Positions 1 through 6,884 of a stretch of 29,852 nt of DNA are shown in pieces. The stretch's first letter is position 1; every line of letters starts with the position of its first letter. The notes under the pieces are model-generated. The model worked only from the letters and a program-made list of their open reading frames with translations, had not been told where the DNA came from and did not search any database. This DNA comes from Actinomycetes bacterium (GTDB taxonomy: Bacteria > Actinomycetota > Actinomycetes > Mycobacteriales > Mycobacteriaceae), in assembly GCA_023416315.1 (NCBI GenBank), contig JAEZIA010000130.1:1-29852 (forward strand). The letters run 5' to 3'. The translations under genes and the position numbers were made by a program.

Positions 1-38
1 TCACCGGACTTCGGGTCGACCACCGCGTACAGACTCAT
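1..38 (-). CDS. Probable aldehyde dehydrogenase, N-terminal 12 codons only
   Basis: Only the 5' end of this minus-strand gene lies in the window. It reads MSLYAVVDPKSG, with a GAGGA ribosome binding site about 6 bases upstream of the ATG (on the minus strand). The opening (M-S-L/V-Y-A-x-x-D-P-x-x-G-E) is typical of mycobacterial NAD(P)-dependent aldehyde/succinate-semialdehyde dehydrogenases, which is the basis of the call. It is divergent from the XRE-cupin gene, and regulators of that kind often control such catabolic enzymes. With so few residues the family call is tentative. Confidence 0.45.
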   Translation of the reverse strand, partial: MSLYAVVDPKSG

Positions 39-53
39 GTTCCGTCCTCAGGG

Positions 54-93
54 TTTAGTGGTGTAAAACTCAGTGAAGTTATATACCGCTAAA
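54..93. promoter_or_regulatory. Imperfect inverted repeat, candidate operator of the XRE-cupin regulator
   Basis: TTTAGTGGTGTA at 54-65 is mirrored by TATACCGCTAAA at 82-93, giving a 10 of 12 match between arms with a 16-base spacer. It lies in the AT-rich gap between the two divergent genes and overlaps a TATATA stretch at 80-85 that could be a -10 element. Two arms about 28 bases apart centre to centre would suit a dimeric HTH repressor controlling both directions. The binding role is inferred. Confidence 0.5.
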
Positions 94-147
94 CTCCTAC
101 GCCACAAGGGCGCGGCGGCCGGTCGACGGTGAAGGTGAGGTGGCCCG

Positions 148-756
148 ATGCCGCAGGAGACCGGCGACGACGTCCTCGCAGGCGTCGACGGCTGGATGAC
201 CCGGCTGGGTCCGAAGCTGCGCACCTTGCGCAAGGAGCGGGAACTCACGCTGGAAGCGGTCGCCGACCGTGCCGGTCTCACCAAAGGTTTCTTGAGTCTG
301 CTCGAACGCGGGCAGACCACGATCTCGGTGCCCAACCTGTTGCGCGTTTGCGAAATCCTCAGCGTCTCAGTGGGTTCGCTGTTTGACTATCCGGATTCGC
401 CGTTCGTTCGCGGTGGCGCGGGTGCACCGGTTGAGATGGGCGGCAGCGGAATCCGCGAGTATTTGCTGACACCGGAGACGGAACGCAATCTCCAGGTCAT
501 GCGCTCGGTGCTGCACCCCGGTGGCGGGACCGGTGGCGCGTACACGTTGGAGTCGGAAACCATCTTCGTGTTCGTCCTGCGCGGCTGCTTGCGCCTGACG
601 GTCGACGGTCAGGAATCGGTCCTCAAAGCCGGGGACTGCTACACCTTCTCGGCGAAGGCCCCGCATTCTTGGGACAATCCGGGACCGGGCGAGAGCGAGG
701 TGCTGTGGTCGATAACACCACCGATCCCGCGGAATTCCGACCCGAACCGGGCCTGA
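148..756 (+). CDS. XRE-family transcriptional regulator with C-terminal cupin domain
   Basis: This 202-residue protein has an N-terminal HTH_3/XRE domain (about residues 20-75; LRTLRKERELTLEAVADRAG, then a recognition helix around KGFLSLLERG) and a C-terminal Cupin_2 barrel (about 110-185, with GGGTGGAYTLESE and GDCYTFSAKAPHSWDNPG). Such proteins act in the cytoplasm as dimeric DNA-binding regulators whose cupin half senses a small metabolite. The ATG at 148 is preceded by a GGTGAGG-like ribosome binding site. The gene is divergent from a probable aldehyde dehydrogenase and shares an inverted repeat with it, so local control of that enzyme and of itself is likely. Family call is firm; ligand unknown. 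Confidence 0.88.
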   Translation: MPQETGDDVLAGVDGWMTRLGPKLRTLRKERELTLEAVADRAGLTKGFLSLLERGQTTISVPNLLRVCEILSVSVGSLFDYPDSPFVRGGAGAPVEMGGSGIREYLLTPETERNLQVMRSVLHPGGGTGGAYTLESETIFVFVLRGCLRLTVDGQESVLKAGDCYTFSAKAPHSWDNPGPGESEVLWSITPPIPRNSDPNRA

Positions 757-771
757 ACGTGCTGTACTGAC

Positions 772-785
772 CCAACTGCAGTTGG
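772..785. repeat. Perfect 14-bp palindrome between the XRE gene and the next gene
   Basis: CCAACTGCAGTTGG is a perfect palindrome 15 bases after the XRE stop codon and just upstream of the ribosome binding site of the small gene at 802. As RNA it would form only a 5-bp stem with a 4-base loop, so a protein-binding site is as plausible as a weak terminator. Confidence 0.35.
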
Positions 786-801
786 CGGGGAGGATATTCC
801 G

Positions 802-1050
802 GTGGTGAAGAAGTCAGCTTCGAAGCGCGCTGACGGCGACGAGCAACTCGCCGTCGACCAACGCGTGCGGGTCTTCGTCGACACCGATGAGGAAACGCGC
901 GGCGTCATCGTCGACGATTTCGGCGAGTTGGCCGGCCACGCCGTCGACCTGGGGGATGTTCACATCGCGGACGCGGCACGCCGCTGGGCCGTCCTGCTCG
1001 ATGCCGGCACGCTGGTCTTCGTCGACAGCCATCAACTCGCTCCGGAGTAA
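802..1050 (+). CDS. Small hypothetical protein, probably an SH3-like beta barrel
   Basis: An 82-residue soluble protein starting at GTG 802, behind the purine-rich stretch GGGGAGGA. The N-terminus is Lys-rich (VKKSASKR). The rest is acidic with alternating short hydrophobic strands: RVRVFVD, RGVIVDDF, WAVLLDAG, LVFVDSHQL. This pattern resembles small KOW/SH3-like barrels, but I do not recognise a named family. It has no signal peptide, membrane segment or cysteine. It follows the XRE gene by 45 bases on the same strand and converges with the sulfatase gene, whose end is 6 bases away. Codon use fits the surrounding genes and supports a real gene. Function unknown. Confidence 0.65.
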   Translation: MVKKSASKRADGDEQLAVDQRVRVFVDTDEETRGVIVDDFGELAGHAVDLGDVHIADAARRWAVLLDAGTLVFVDSHQLAPE

Positions 1051-1056
1051 CGACCT

Positions 1057-2820
1057 TCAGCCGAACAACCGCCTGCGCCGCCGGGCCGGTGGCCGTCGGG
1101 ATGCGTACGGCCAGGGATTGTTGCGTTCCGGGATCGCGTCGGCGCGCACTTGTTTGAGTTGCGTTCGCAGATGCTGCCTCAGGTCGTCCAGCCCGGGATC
1201 GGCCCATCGATTGATCGACTCGATCGGATCGTCGGTCAGGTCGTAGAGCTCCCACTGGTCATCGAGAGGGCTGGTCCGGTAGGTCTCGCCGCCCGGTCCG
1301 TTGGCGGCCAGGTGCCGAACTCCCGGTTCGGTCCAGGTGCCCGGATCATCGAACGTGCGCACCAGCTTCCAGAGGTGACCGTCCACTGTGGTGACGAGGC
1401 CCTCGAAATTCGCCGCGGTGTGGGCCGGAATTCGGATTCGCAGGGGCGCAGGCGGATTGACCGTCCGCTTCAGCCGGCGGGCCAAACCGGAGGCCCCGGT
1501 GTCACCCTCGAGCATGTTGTCTCGGGTCATGATGTACACGGCGCGGCTCTCGTCGGCGGGCGCACCGTCGACGATCGGCATGAGGTCGCGTCCGGGCAAC
1601 GGGTGCACCTCGGTGAAGGATTCGGAAAGCGTTGCCGCAGTGGCATTCACGTCGATTCCGGCGGCGCCGAGCAGGGTCGGCAGCAGATCGACGTGTGAGG
1701 TCGGGGCGGTCACGCGTCGCGGTTCGGTGGCGCGGTCGCCGATCCGGGCGATCACGAACGGCACCCGAGTTGCTTCGTCGTAGAGGTTGAACCACTTCTG
1801 ATGCAGGCCGCCGTGGGCGCCGAGCAGGTCGCCGTGGTCGGCGGTGCGGACCAGAACCGCGTGCTCCGATCCGCCGTCGGTCACCGCCTTGCGGACGCGA
1901 TCGATCGGTCCGTCCACCTCGGCGTGCAACCGGTAGTACAGGTCGCGATAACGCTGGGCGCCGCGGTCGTAGACTCGCTGGATCGCCGCCGCCGGGCCGT
2001 ATCCGCTGTAGTACGCCTCCCGGAACGCGATCTGAGCGGCGGGTTTGGTGCGCAGGTCTTCGGACGCGGTCGGCGCGGCCGCAATCGCCGGCGGATCCAG
2101 CGGCGAGGCCTCCAACGGGTTTCGCCGCGCCCATGTCGGGAACAGCACGATGTCGTGCGGATTGACGAAGCTCGCCACGAGCAGGAACGGCCGCAGCGCG
2201 GCCGCGTCCCCGGCGCGCCGCCGGGCGTAGCGATCCTGCAGCCAGGCCACCACCCGGTCGGCGATCAGCGGATCACGCCGAATTCCGGTGTTGGCCATGC
2301 CCGCTCCGTGCGGCTCGGGACCCACCCAGCCGGAGAACCCGTACGGTGCGAGCGGATCGGCGTCGAGATAGCGCCGCACCGCAGCGGTATCGACCACGCC
2401 GTCGGCATCATTGGTGGTCAGCGGGCCACCGGTTCCGGGGTCGGTCAGATCGGCGTGCGAGATGTGCCACTTTCCGTCGTAGTGCGTGTCGTAGCCGGCC
2501 GCCCGGAACCAGTTACCCAGCGTGGGTACCTCGCCTTGGCGCAGCCACCGCATCCGCGAATCGTCGAATACCTTTCCGATGCCGTCGGTCTGGGTGACAC
2601 CGTGCAGATCGGGGTAGTGCCCGGTGAAGATCGTCGGCCGGCTCGGCACGCAGGCCAGAGAGCCGGTGTAGTGGTGCTCGAATCCGACTCCGTGCTCGTC
2701 GAACCACCGTCGGCCACTCAACACCCGATGCCGCCACGCCCGGACGTCGTCGGACTCGTACGGGGGAGTCGCGCGCTCCTCGTCGGTCATCACGATCACG
2801 ATGTCGGGACGCTCAAACAT
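1057..2820 (-). CDS. Formylglycine-dependent (type I) sulfatase
   Basis: A 587-residue sulfatase of the alkaline phosphatase superfamily, hydrolysing a sulfate ester. The substrate cannot be told from sequence. The signature C-V-P-S-R is at residues 57-61, so Cys57 would be oxidised to formylglycine by a sulfatase-modifying enzyme; TGHYP follows. Other hallmarks are the metal-binding MTDEE near residue 11, YDGKWHIS (Lys and His of the active site) and TADHGDLLGAHGG (Asp/His metal ligands). No signal peptide is visible, so it is probably cytoplasmic. The ATG overlaps the 3' end of the SRPBCC gene by 8 bases, so the two are likely translated together. It converges with the small gene at 802. 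Confidence 0.92.
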   Translation of the reverse strand: MFERPDIVIVMTDEERATPPYESDDVRAWRHRVLSGRRWFDEHGVGFEHHYTGSLACVPSRPTIFTGHYPDLHGVTQTDGIGKVFDDSRMRWLRQGEVPTLGNWFRAAGYDTHYDGKWHISHADLTDPGTGGPLTTNDADGVVDTAAVRRYLDADPLAPYGFSGWVGPEPHGAGMANTGIRRDPLIADRVVAWLQDRYARRRAGDAAALRPFLLVASFVNPHDIVLFPTWARRNPLEASPLDPPAIAAAPTASEDLRTKPAAQIAFREAYYSGYGPAAAIQRVYDRGAQRYRDLYYRLHAEVDGPIDRVRKAVTDGGSEHAVLVRTADHGDLLGAHGGLHQKWFNLYDEATRVPFVIARIGDRATEPRRVTAPTSHVDLLPTLLGAAGIDVNATAATLSESFTEVHPLPGRDLMPIVDGAPADESRAVYIMTRDNMLEGDTGASGLARRLKRTVNPPAPLRIRIPAHTAANFEGLVTTVDGHLWKLVRTFDDPGTWTEPGVRHLAANGPGGETYRTSPLDDQWELYDLTDDPIESINRWADPGLDDLRQHLRTQLKQVRADAIPERNNPWPYASRRPPARRRRRLFG

Positions 2821-3283
2821 GGTGGGTCTCCAGCCGTTTGGTCAGGCAAGCGAGGAGAAGGTCAAGTCGTTTGGCCGACACCCGGGCGAACACCCGCTCG
2901 GCCAGCCGTTGGATCGGGTTCGTACCGATGGTTACCACATTCGTCAGGCTGATCTCGGTGTGGCCGTTGCCGAGCGGGCGCAGCGTCCAGGTGCTCCGGA
3001 GGTGACGAATCAGGGCGGGCAGGCCCTCGATGTCGTAGCCGAGCAACCGCGGCGGGTCGAAGTCGGTGATCCGCTCCACGAACGTGCCGCGTCCGAGCTG
3101 GACGCGTCGGGAGGTACCGACGGCGATACCGCGGGCTCCGTGCTCCAGCAGACATGAGTGGTCGACGAAGTCGGCCCATGAACTGACAGAACCGAAGTCG
3201 GCCAGAATCTCCCAGATCACGTGCGGTGGGACGGCGACCGTTCGGGTCCGGCGAATCTCGGCCACCGCACCATTGAACCGCAC
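2813..3283 (-). CDS. SRPBCC (polyketide cyclase/START-like) family protein
   Basis: About 156 residues with a lipid- or ligand-binding SRPBCC fold: EIRRTRTVAVPPHVIWEIL at the N-terminus, ADFGSVSSWADFV next, then the strand-rich core GTSRRVQLG, FVERITDFDPPRLLGYDI and STWTLRPLGNGHTEISL, ending in a long C-terminal helix. Members bind small hydrophobic ligands and are often called polyketide cyclase/dehydrase-like without proven activity. The start is uncertain: GTG at 3283 is chosen, but GTG at 3265 (closer to the conserved core) and GTG at 3322 are in frame, and no clear ribosome binding site decides. The gene overlaps the sulfatase by 8 bases and diverges from mbtK with a gap of about 87 bases. 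Confidence 0.8.
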   Translation of the reverse strand: MRFNGAVAEIRRTRTVAVPPHVIWEILADFGSVSSWADFVDHSCLLEHGARGIAVGTSRRVQLGRGTFVERITDFDPPRLLGYDIEGLPALIRHLRSTWTLRPLGNGHTEISLTNVVTIGTNPIQRLAERVFARVSAKRLDLLLACLTKRLETHHV

Positions 3284-3357
3284 CGGTCGGCGGCGCGCGG
3301 GCGTGCCGGCGGATCCGGCCACGGGATCGGAGCCACCCAGGGTGCGGGCCGGTGAGC

Positions 3358-3363
3358 TACGCT
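3358..3363 (+). promoter_or_regulatory. Candidate -10 element for leaderless mbtK transcription
   Basis: TACGCT fits the mycobacterial TANNNT -10 consensus and ends 7 bases before the mbtK ATG. That would place the transcription start at or next to the ATG. No Shine-Dalgarno sequence is visible upstream, which agrees with a leaderless mRNA. No IdeR-like box was seen here. Confidence 0.45.
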
Positions 3364-3370
3364 GCCGACG

Positions 3371-3964
3371 ATGTCCGAGGTTGTCCTTGCCCGCGAACTC
3401 ACGGATGTGCCCGACGAGGTCGCGCAGGTTCCGGCCCCTTCGGTGCCGACCGTCAATCCGCCGTACGCGCTGCGGAAGGCGACAGTCGACGATGCGGCGA
3501 TGATCGCCGAGTGGATGAACCGGCCACACCTGGCCAAGGCCTGGGAGTACGACTGGCCGGTCGATCGCTGGCGGCGCCATCTTCAGGCGCAACTCGACGG
3601 CACCTACTCCGTGCCGGTTATCGCCAGTCTGGACGGTGTGGCCGACGGTTATCTCGAGCTCTACCGGGCGGCAAAGGATTCGATCGCGCCCTGTTATGAC
3701 GCCGACCCGTACGACCTCGGCCTGCACGCCGCGATCGCCAACACCACACTCGTCAATCGGGGTGTCGGGCTGGGCCTGCTCCCCGAGATCATCCTGAACC
3801 TGTTCGCGGTCGAACCGCGGTGCCGGCGCGTGATGTTCGATCCCGACCACCGCAACACTGCGGCCCGCCGAGTGTGCGAAGCCGCGGGCTGCAGGTTTCT
3901 CGGCGAATTCGATATGGCGAACCGGCGGATGGCGCTCTACGCGTTCGACCGCCCTACGGCGTAG
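3371..3964 (+). CDS. mbtK: MbtK, lysine N6-acyltransferase of mycobactin synthesis
   Basis: This 197-residue GNAT-fold enzyme (IucB/RhbD-like acetyltransferase family) transfers an acyl chain to the N6 of the (hydroxy)lysine in mycobactin and so sets its lipid tail. Hallmarks are AEWMNRPHLAKAWEYDWP (about 52-69), the YDADPYDLGLHAAI segment with the conserved Asp and His of the family, and the acyl-CoA/ACP-binding stretch RVMFDPDHRNTAARRVCEAAG (split here by GNAT strands). I recall close similarity to M. tuberculosis MbtK (Rv1347c), which is not in the main mbt cluster of that species; here the gene sits next to the other mbt genes. The partner genes mbtL, mbtM and mbtN are not in the window. 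Confidence 0.9.
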   Translation: MSEVVLARELTDVPDEVAQVPAPSVPTVNPPYALRKATVDDAAMIAEWMNRPHLAKAWEYDWPVDRWRRHLQAQLDGTYSVPVIASLDGVADGYLELYRAAKDSIAPCYDADPYDLGLHAAIANTTLVNRGVGLGLLPEIILNLFAVEPRCRRVMFDPDHRNTAARRVCEAAGCRFLGEFDMANRRMALYAFDRPTA

Positions 3965-4012
3965 TCACCAAGCCGGTATCTCAGCAAGCTCGGGCGCCGC
4001 GTTCCGAGGTCA

Positions 4013-4062
4013 CCTAACTATGGTTAGGCGTACCTATTGAAACTAAGGTAAGACTTAGCTAA
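4013..4062 (+). promoter_or_regulatory. IdeR iron-box cluster upstream of the Ala-rich exported protein gene
   Basis: Two 19-base boxes match the IdeR consensus TTAGGTTAGGCTAACCTAA: TATGGTTAGGCGTACCTAT at 4019-4037 (14 of 19) and TAAGGTAAGACTTAGCTAA at 4044-4062 (about 17 of 19 if A/T swaps are allowed). An extra half site, CCTAAC at 4013-4018, pairs with GTTAGG at 4023-4028. IdeR bound to Fe2+ would repress the gene at 4112 when iron is plentiful. Positions were matched by eye. Confidence 0.85.
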
Positions 4063-4111
4063 TCTCCGTCCGCGATGCTAGTGCGTCAAACAACTGAAAC
4101 AAGGAGATCTC

Positions 4112-5452
4112 GTGCAAGCTGCTGTCAACTTCTCGGGGGCTGATTTCGTTGCCAGCCCAGCAACCCCGGCGCGCCGGGCCAACAAGTACTTCGTCGCCGG
4201 CGCGGCGATGGTCACCGCAGGTGCCCTGGTGGCCGGCCCGGCCAGCCAATCCCTGCCGGCTGAGATCCAGCAGCGTGCGGCGCACGCGATCGAGCTGACC
4301 GGTCTCTCGGTCACCGCCTCGCCGCTGACGATCTACCCGACGATCGTGAACAACACGGTCTCCAACCTCGTGGGTCTCACCCAGGCCATCGCAGGCGATC
4401 CGCTGCCGGTTCTGTCTCAGGTCCTGCGCAACCAGCTCGGCTACGCCAGCGAAGTCGGCGGCGCGATCACCGGGATACCGGCGGGCTGGCAGGCCTACAT
4501 GGAGGGCCGCGGCGCGACCTTCTTGGCGGGCCTGCAGACCGCGATCGACGAAGGCAACAACGCCGAGATCATCAATCAGCTGAGCAGCTTCGTGCTGTAC
4601 GGCGCGCTGGCGACGATCACGCCGATCTACAACGCCATCCTGACCTACACCCCCCGTGGCAGCACGGTGCCGAATCCGGGTATCCCGCAACAGATCGCGC
4701 AGAACTTCGCGAATGCGGTCGGCGTGATCTTCAGCAGCACGACCCTGATCAACGGTCTCTTCCAGCCGGTCTACGGCGCGACGCTGAGCGTGCTGGCCAC
4801 CGCCGGCGACATCGTGGGTGGGCTGGTCCAGTCGGTATCCGCCGGCGACGTGGTGGGCGCGGTCAACACCGTCGTCAACACCCCGGGTCTGTTCGTCAAC
4901 GCCGTGCTGAACGGCTGGAACAACCCGAAGTCCGCGGCCCCGTTCCCGGCTCTGCTGACCTACATCCCGGTGGCGCCCCCGACTGACCCGGCCAACGGGG
5001 TGACCGTGACCGGCCCGTCGATCGGCCTGCTCGGCCGGCTGCTGGTCACCATCCCGCAGTCGATCGCCAACGCCATCAAGCCGGTTACCCCGGCTGCCGG
5101 CGCCGCGGCCGCGAAGACCGCCGCCGCATCGGCAGCACCGGCGGTCGAGGCACCGGCCACCGACGACACCGCCTCGCCGGCGAGCACGGAGGCCGCCCCG
5201 GAAGCGGCGGAGTCCGCCACCGAGTCCACCACGGAGGCGACCACGGAGGGCACGGCTTCGCCGACCCGCGTGGCCGCCACCCGGACGGCCAAGAAGGTCG
5301 CACCGGCAACCTCGGCCGGCTCGTCGAAGTCCGCCGGCGACACGGACTCGGCGACCAAGGGCACCGGTTCGAAGAAGACCGCAGGCACCGCGCGCAGCGC
5401 CCGGGCCAAGGCGTCTGCCGGTAGCTCCTCGGACTCGTCCGACTCGAAGTAA
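4112..5452 (+). CDS. Iron-box-controlled Ala-rich exported protein of unknown function
   Basis: A 446-residue protein starting at GTG 4112 with a good AAGGAG ribosome binding site at 4101-4106. Residues 22-45 (RRANKYFVAGAAMVTAGALVAG) look like a basic-hydrophobic export signal or anchor. The middle (about 50-325) is rich in Ala, Gly, Val, Ile, Asn and Pro with many amphipathic helices and few charges. The tail (about 330-446) is low-complexity Ala/Thr/Ser/Glu that turns Lys/Ser-rich, with no recognisable domain. It resembles in style a group of large Ala-rich cell-envelope proteins of nontuberculous mycobacteria, but I cannot name a family and it lacks PE or PPE N-terminal motifs. It sits between mbtK and mbtI under two IdeR boxes, so a role in siderophore or iron handling at the envelope is inferred. 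Confidence 0.85.
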   Translation: MQAAVNFSGADFVASPATPARRANKYFVAGAAMVTAGALVAGPASQSLPAEIQQRAAHAIELTGLSVTASPLTIYPTIVNNTVSNLVGLTQAIAGDPLPVLSQVLRNQLGYASEVGGAITGIPAGWQAYMEGRGATFLAGLQTAIDEGNNAEIINQLSSFVLYGALATITPIYNAILTYTPRGSTVPNPGIPQQIAQNFANAVGVIFSSTTLINGLFQPVYGATLSVLATAGDIVGGLVQSVSAGDVVGAVNTVVNTPGLFVNAVLNGWNNPKSAAPFPALLTYIPVAPPTDPANGVTVTGPSIGLLGRLLVTIPQSIANAIKPVTPAAGAAAAKTAAASAAPAVEAPATDDTASPASTEAAPEAAESATESTTEATTEGTASPTRVAATRTAKKVAPATSAGSSKSAGDTDSATKGTGSKKTAGTARSARAKASAGSSSDSSDSK

Positions 5453-5461
5453 CGCGTGGAG

Positions 5462-5489
5462 GAGCCGGGCCCCTCGCGGGGTCCGGCTC
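5462..5489 (+). terminator. GC-rich hairpin terminator
   Basis: GAGCCGGGCCCC (5462-5473), loop TCGC, then GGGGTCCGGCTC (5478-5489): a 12-bp stem with one G-U pair, beginning 10 bases after the stop codon of the Ala-rich protein gene. There is no real U tract (CTTCAC follows), as is common for mycobacterial intrinsic terminators. Confidence 0.75.
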
Positions 5490-5522
5490 TTCACCGCGCG
5501 GCCACTGGCCCACTCAACCCTG

Positions 5523-5541
5523 ACCGGTTAGGCATTCCCAT
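5523..5541 (+). promoter_or_regulatory. Weak IdeR-like half box overlapping the mbtI start
   Basis: GGTTAGGC at 5526-5533 is a perfect IdeR half site, but the other half is poor (about 11 of 19 overall). It lies directly at the mbtI ATG, where repressor binding would block transcription or where it could be a decayed box. Only weakly supported. Confidence 0.35.
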
Positions 5542-6883
5542 GACTAATGTGACTGCGGCACAACGATTGCCGGCGCAAGCGCCGCAGTGGGCCGAACTGC
5601 CGGCGGGTATCGACCCGGCTGACGCGGTCGCACAGCTGGTCGCCGCCGTTGCGGAACGCGCGGGAACCGACTACCTGGTCTACGAGCAGGACGGCCACTG
5701 GACGCTGGCGATCGGCACGCGGGTCGCCATCGAACTGGACAGCGACGAGTGCCGCATCGGCCACGGGCAGGGGCTCGTCAGCCACACCTGGAGCGGCCGC
5801 CCGGCGGACGTGCTCGCCGCCGCCCTCGAGACCGCACTGACCGACGGCGAACCGGCGTTCGGCTGGATCGCGTTCGAATTCGGCTCCTACCGCCACGGCT
5901 TGTCCGACCGGCTTCCGGCGGGCACACCGCTGGCCCGCATCTTCACCGCTCGATCCCGGATCACCGTGTCGGCCGACGGAATCCACGTCCTCGACGGTGA
6001 CGAGCAGATTCTCGCGGCGATCCGTTCGCTGCGGCCGGACGCGCTCGCCGGGCGCACCGTCCCGGTCGACATCACGGCCGACCACAGCGGGTACCGCGAC
6101 CGCGTCGCGACCGCGGTCGCCGAAATCCGGGACGGCCGCTATCAGAAGGTCATCCTGTCCCGGACCGTCGACGTACCGTTCTCCCTCGACTTTCCTGCCA
6201 CGTACCGCCTCGGGCGCAGACACAACACGCCTGCCCGGTCCTTTCTGCTGCGCCACAGTGGAATTCGCGCGTTGGGCTTCAGCCCAGAGCTGGTGGCGGC
6301 GGTGCACAGCGACGGTGCGGTACTGACCGAACCGCTGGCGGGCACGCGCGCATTCGGCCGCGGCGCCGCCGACGACCGCGCTGCTCGGAACGATCTGGAA
6401 TCCGATGCCAAAGAGATCGTCGAGCACGCGTTGTCGGTGCGGACCTCGCTGGACGAGATCGCCGAAGTCGCCGTGCCGGGCAGCATTGCGGTCACCGACT
6501 TCATGACCGTTCGGGAGCGCGGCAGCGTGCAGCACCTGGGATCGACGGTCGGCGGCAGGTTGCTGCCGACCCGCAACAGGATGGACGCACTGGAGGCGTT
6601 GTTCCCCGCGGTGACGGCGTCGGGTATCCCGAAAAGGCCGGGGGTTGAGGCGATTCTGCGGCTCGACGAGATGCCACGCGGCCTGTACTCCGGTGCGGTC
6701 GCGATGTTCACCCCCGACGGCGGGATGGACGCCGCGTTGGCGCTGCGCGCGGTCTACGAGGTCGAATCCCGGACCTGGCTGCGTGCCGGCGCGGGCATTA
6801 TCGCCGCGTCGACGCCCGACCGGGAATTCGAGGAGACCTGCGAGAAGCTGACCTGCTTGGCGCCGTACCTCGTCGCGCGCTGA
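5540..6883 (+). CDS. mbtI: MbtI, salicylate synthase
   Basis: This 447-residue enzyme is a chorismate-utilising (MST family) salicylate synthase that converts chorismate via isochorismate to salicylate and pyruvate, the first step of mycobactin synthesis. Mg2+ is required. The length matches M. tuberculosis MbtI (about 450). Seen motifs: RYQKVILSR with the catalytic Lys at residue 203 (equivalent to the known Lys205), LGFSPELVAAV, TEPLAGTRAFGRG with the Glu at about 264, SDAKEIVEHALSV, QHLGSTVGGRL, and FPAVTASGIPKRPGVEAI followed by PRGLYSGAVAMF. The ATG at 5540 was preferred over an in-frame upstream extension that would run through the terminator. The gene ends one base before the end of the convergent mbtA. 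Confidence 0.95.
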   Translation: MTNVTAAQRLPAQAPQWAELPAGIDPADAVAQLVAAVAERAGTDYLVYEQDGHWTLAIGTRVAIELDSDECRIGHGQGLVSHTWSGRPADVLAAALETALTDGEPAFGWIAFEFGSYRHGLSDRLPAGTPLARIFTARSRITVSADGIHVLDGDEQILAAIRSLRPDALAGRTVPVDITADHSGYRDRVATAVAEIRDGRYQKVILSRTVDVPFSLDFPATYRLGRRHNTPARSFLLRHSGIRALGFSPELVAAVHSDGAVLTEPLAGTRAFGRGAADDRAARNDLESDAKEIVEHALSVRTSLDEIAEVAVPGSIAVTDFMTVRERGSVQHLGSTVGGRLLPTRNRMDALEALFPAVTASGIPKRPGVEAILRLDEMPRGLYSGAVAMFTPDGGMDAALALRAVYEVESRTWLRAGAGIIAASTPDREFEETCEKLTCLAPYLVAR

Positions 6884-6884
6884 T

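Noticed and set aside
3284..3850. Upstream extension of the SRPBCC frame across mbtK
   Set aside because: It would overlap nearly all of mbtK in antisense and adds no conserved sequence; the SRPBCC fold begins near 3265-3283.
4112..5452. Assignment of the Ala-rich protein to the PE or PPE families
   Set aside because: The N-terminus has neither the Pro-Glu nor the Pro-Pro-Glu motif and no WxG or YxxxD/E secretion signal was seen in the expected place; an N-terminal hydrophobic signal is present instead.
4055..5494. Minus-strand open frame opposite the Ala-rich exported protein
   Set aside because: The translation is Arg/Gly-rich without domains, while the plus strand has a ribosome binding site, iron boxes and a terminator that fit the plus-strand gene.
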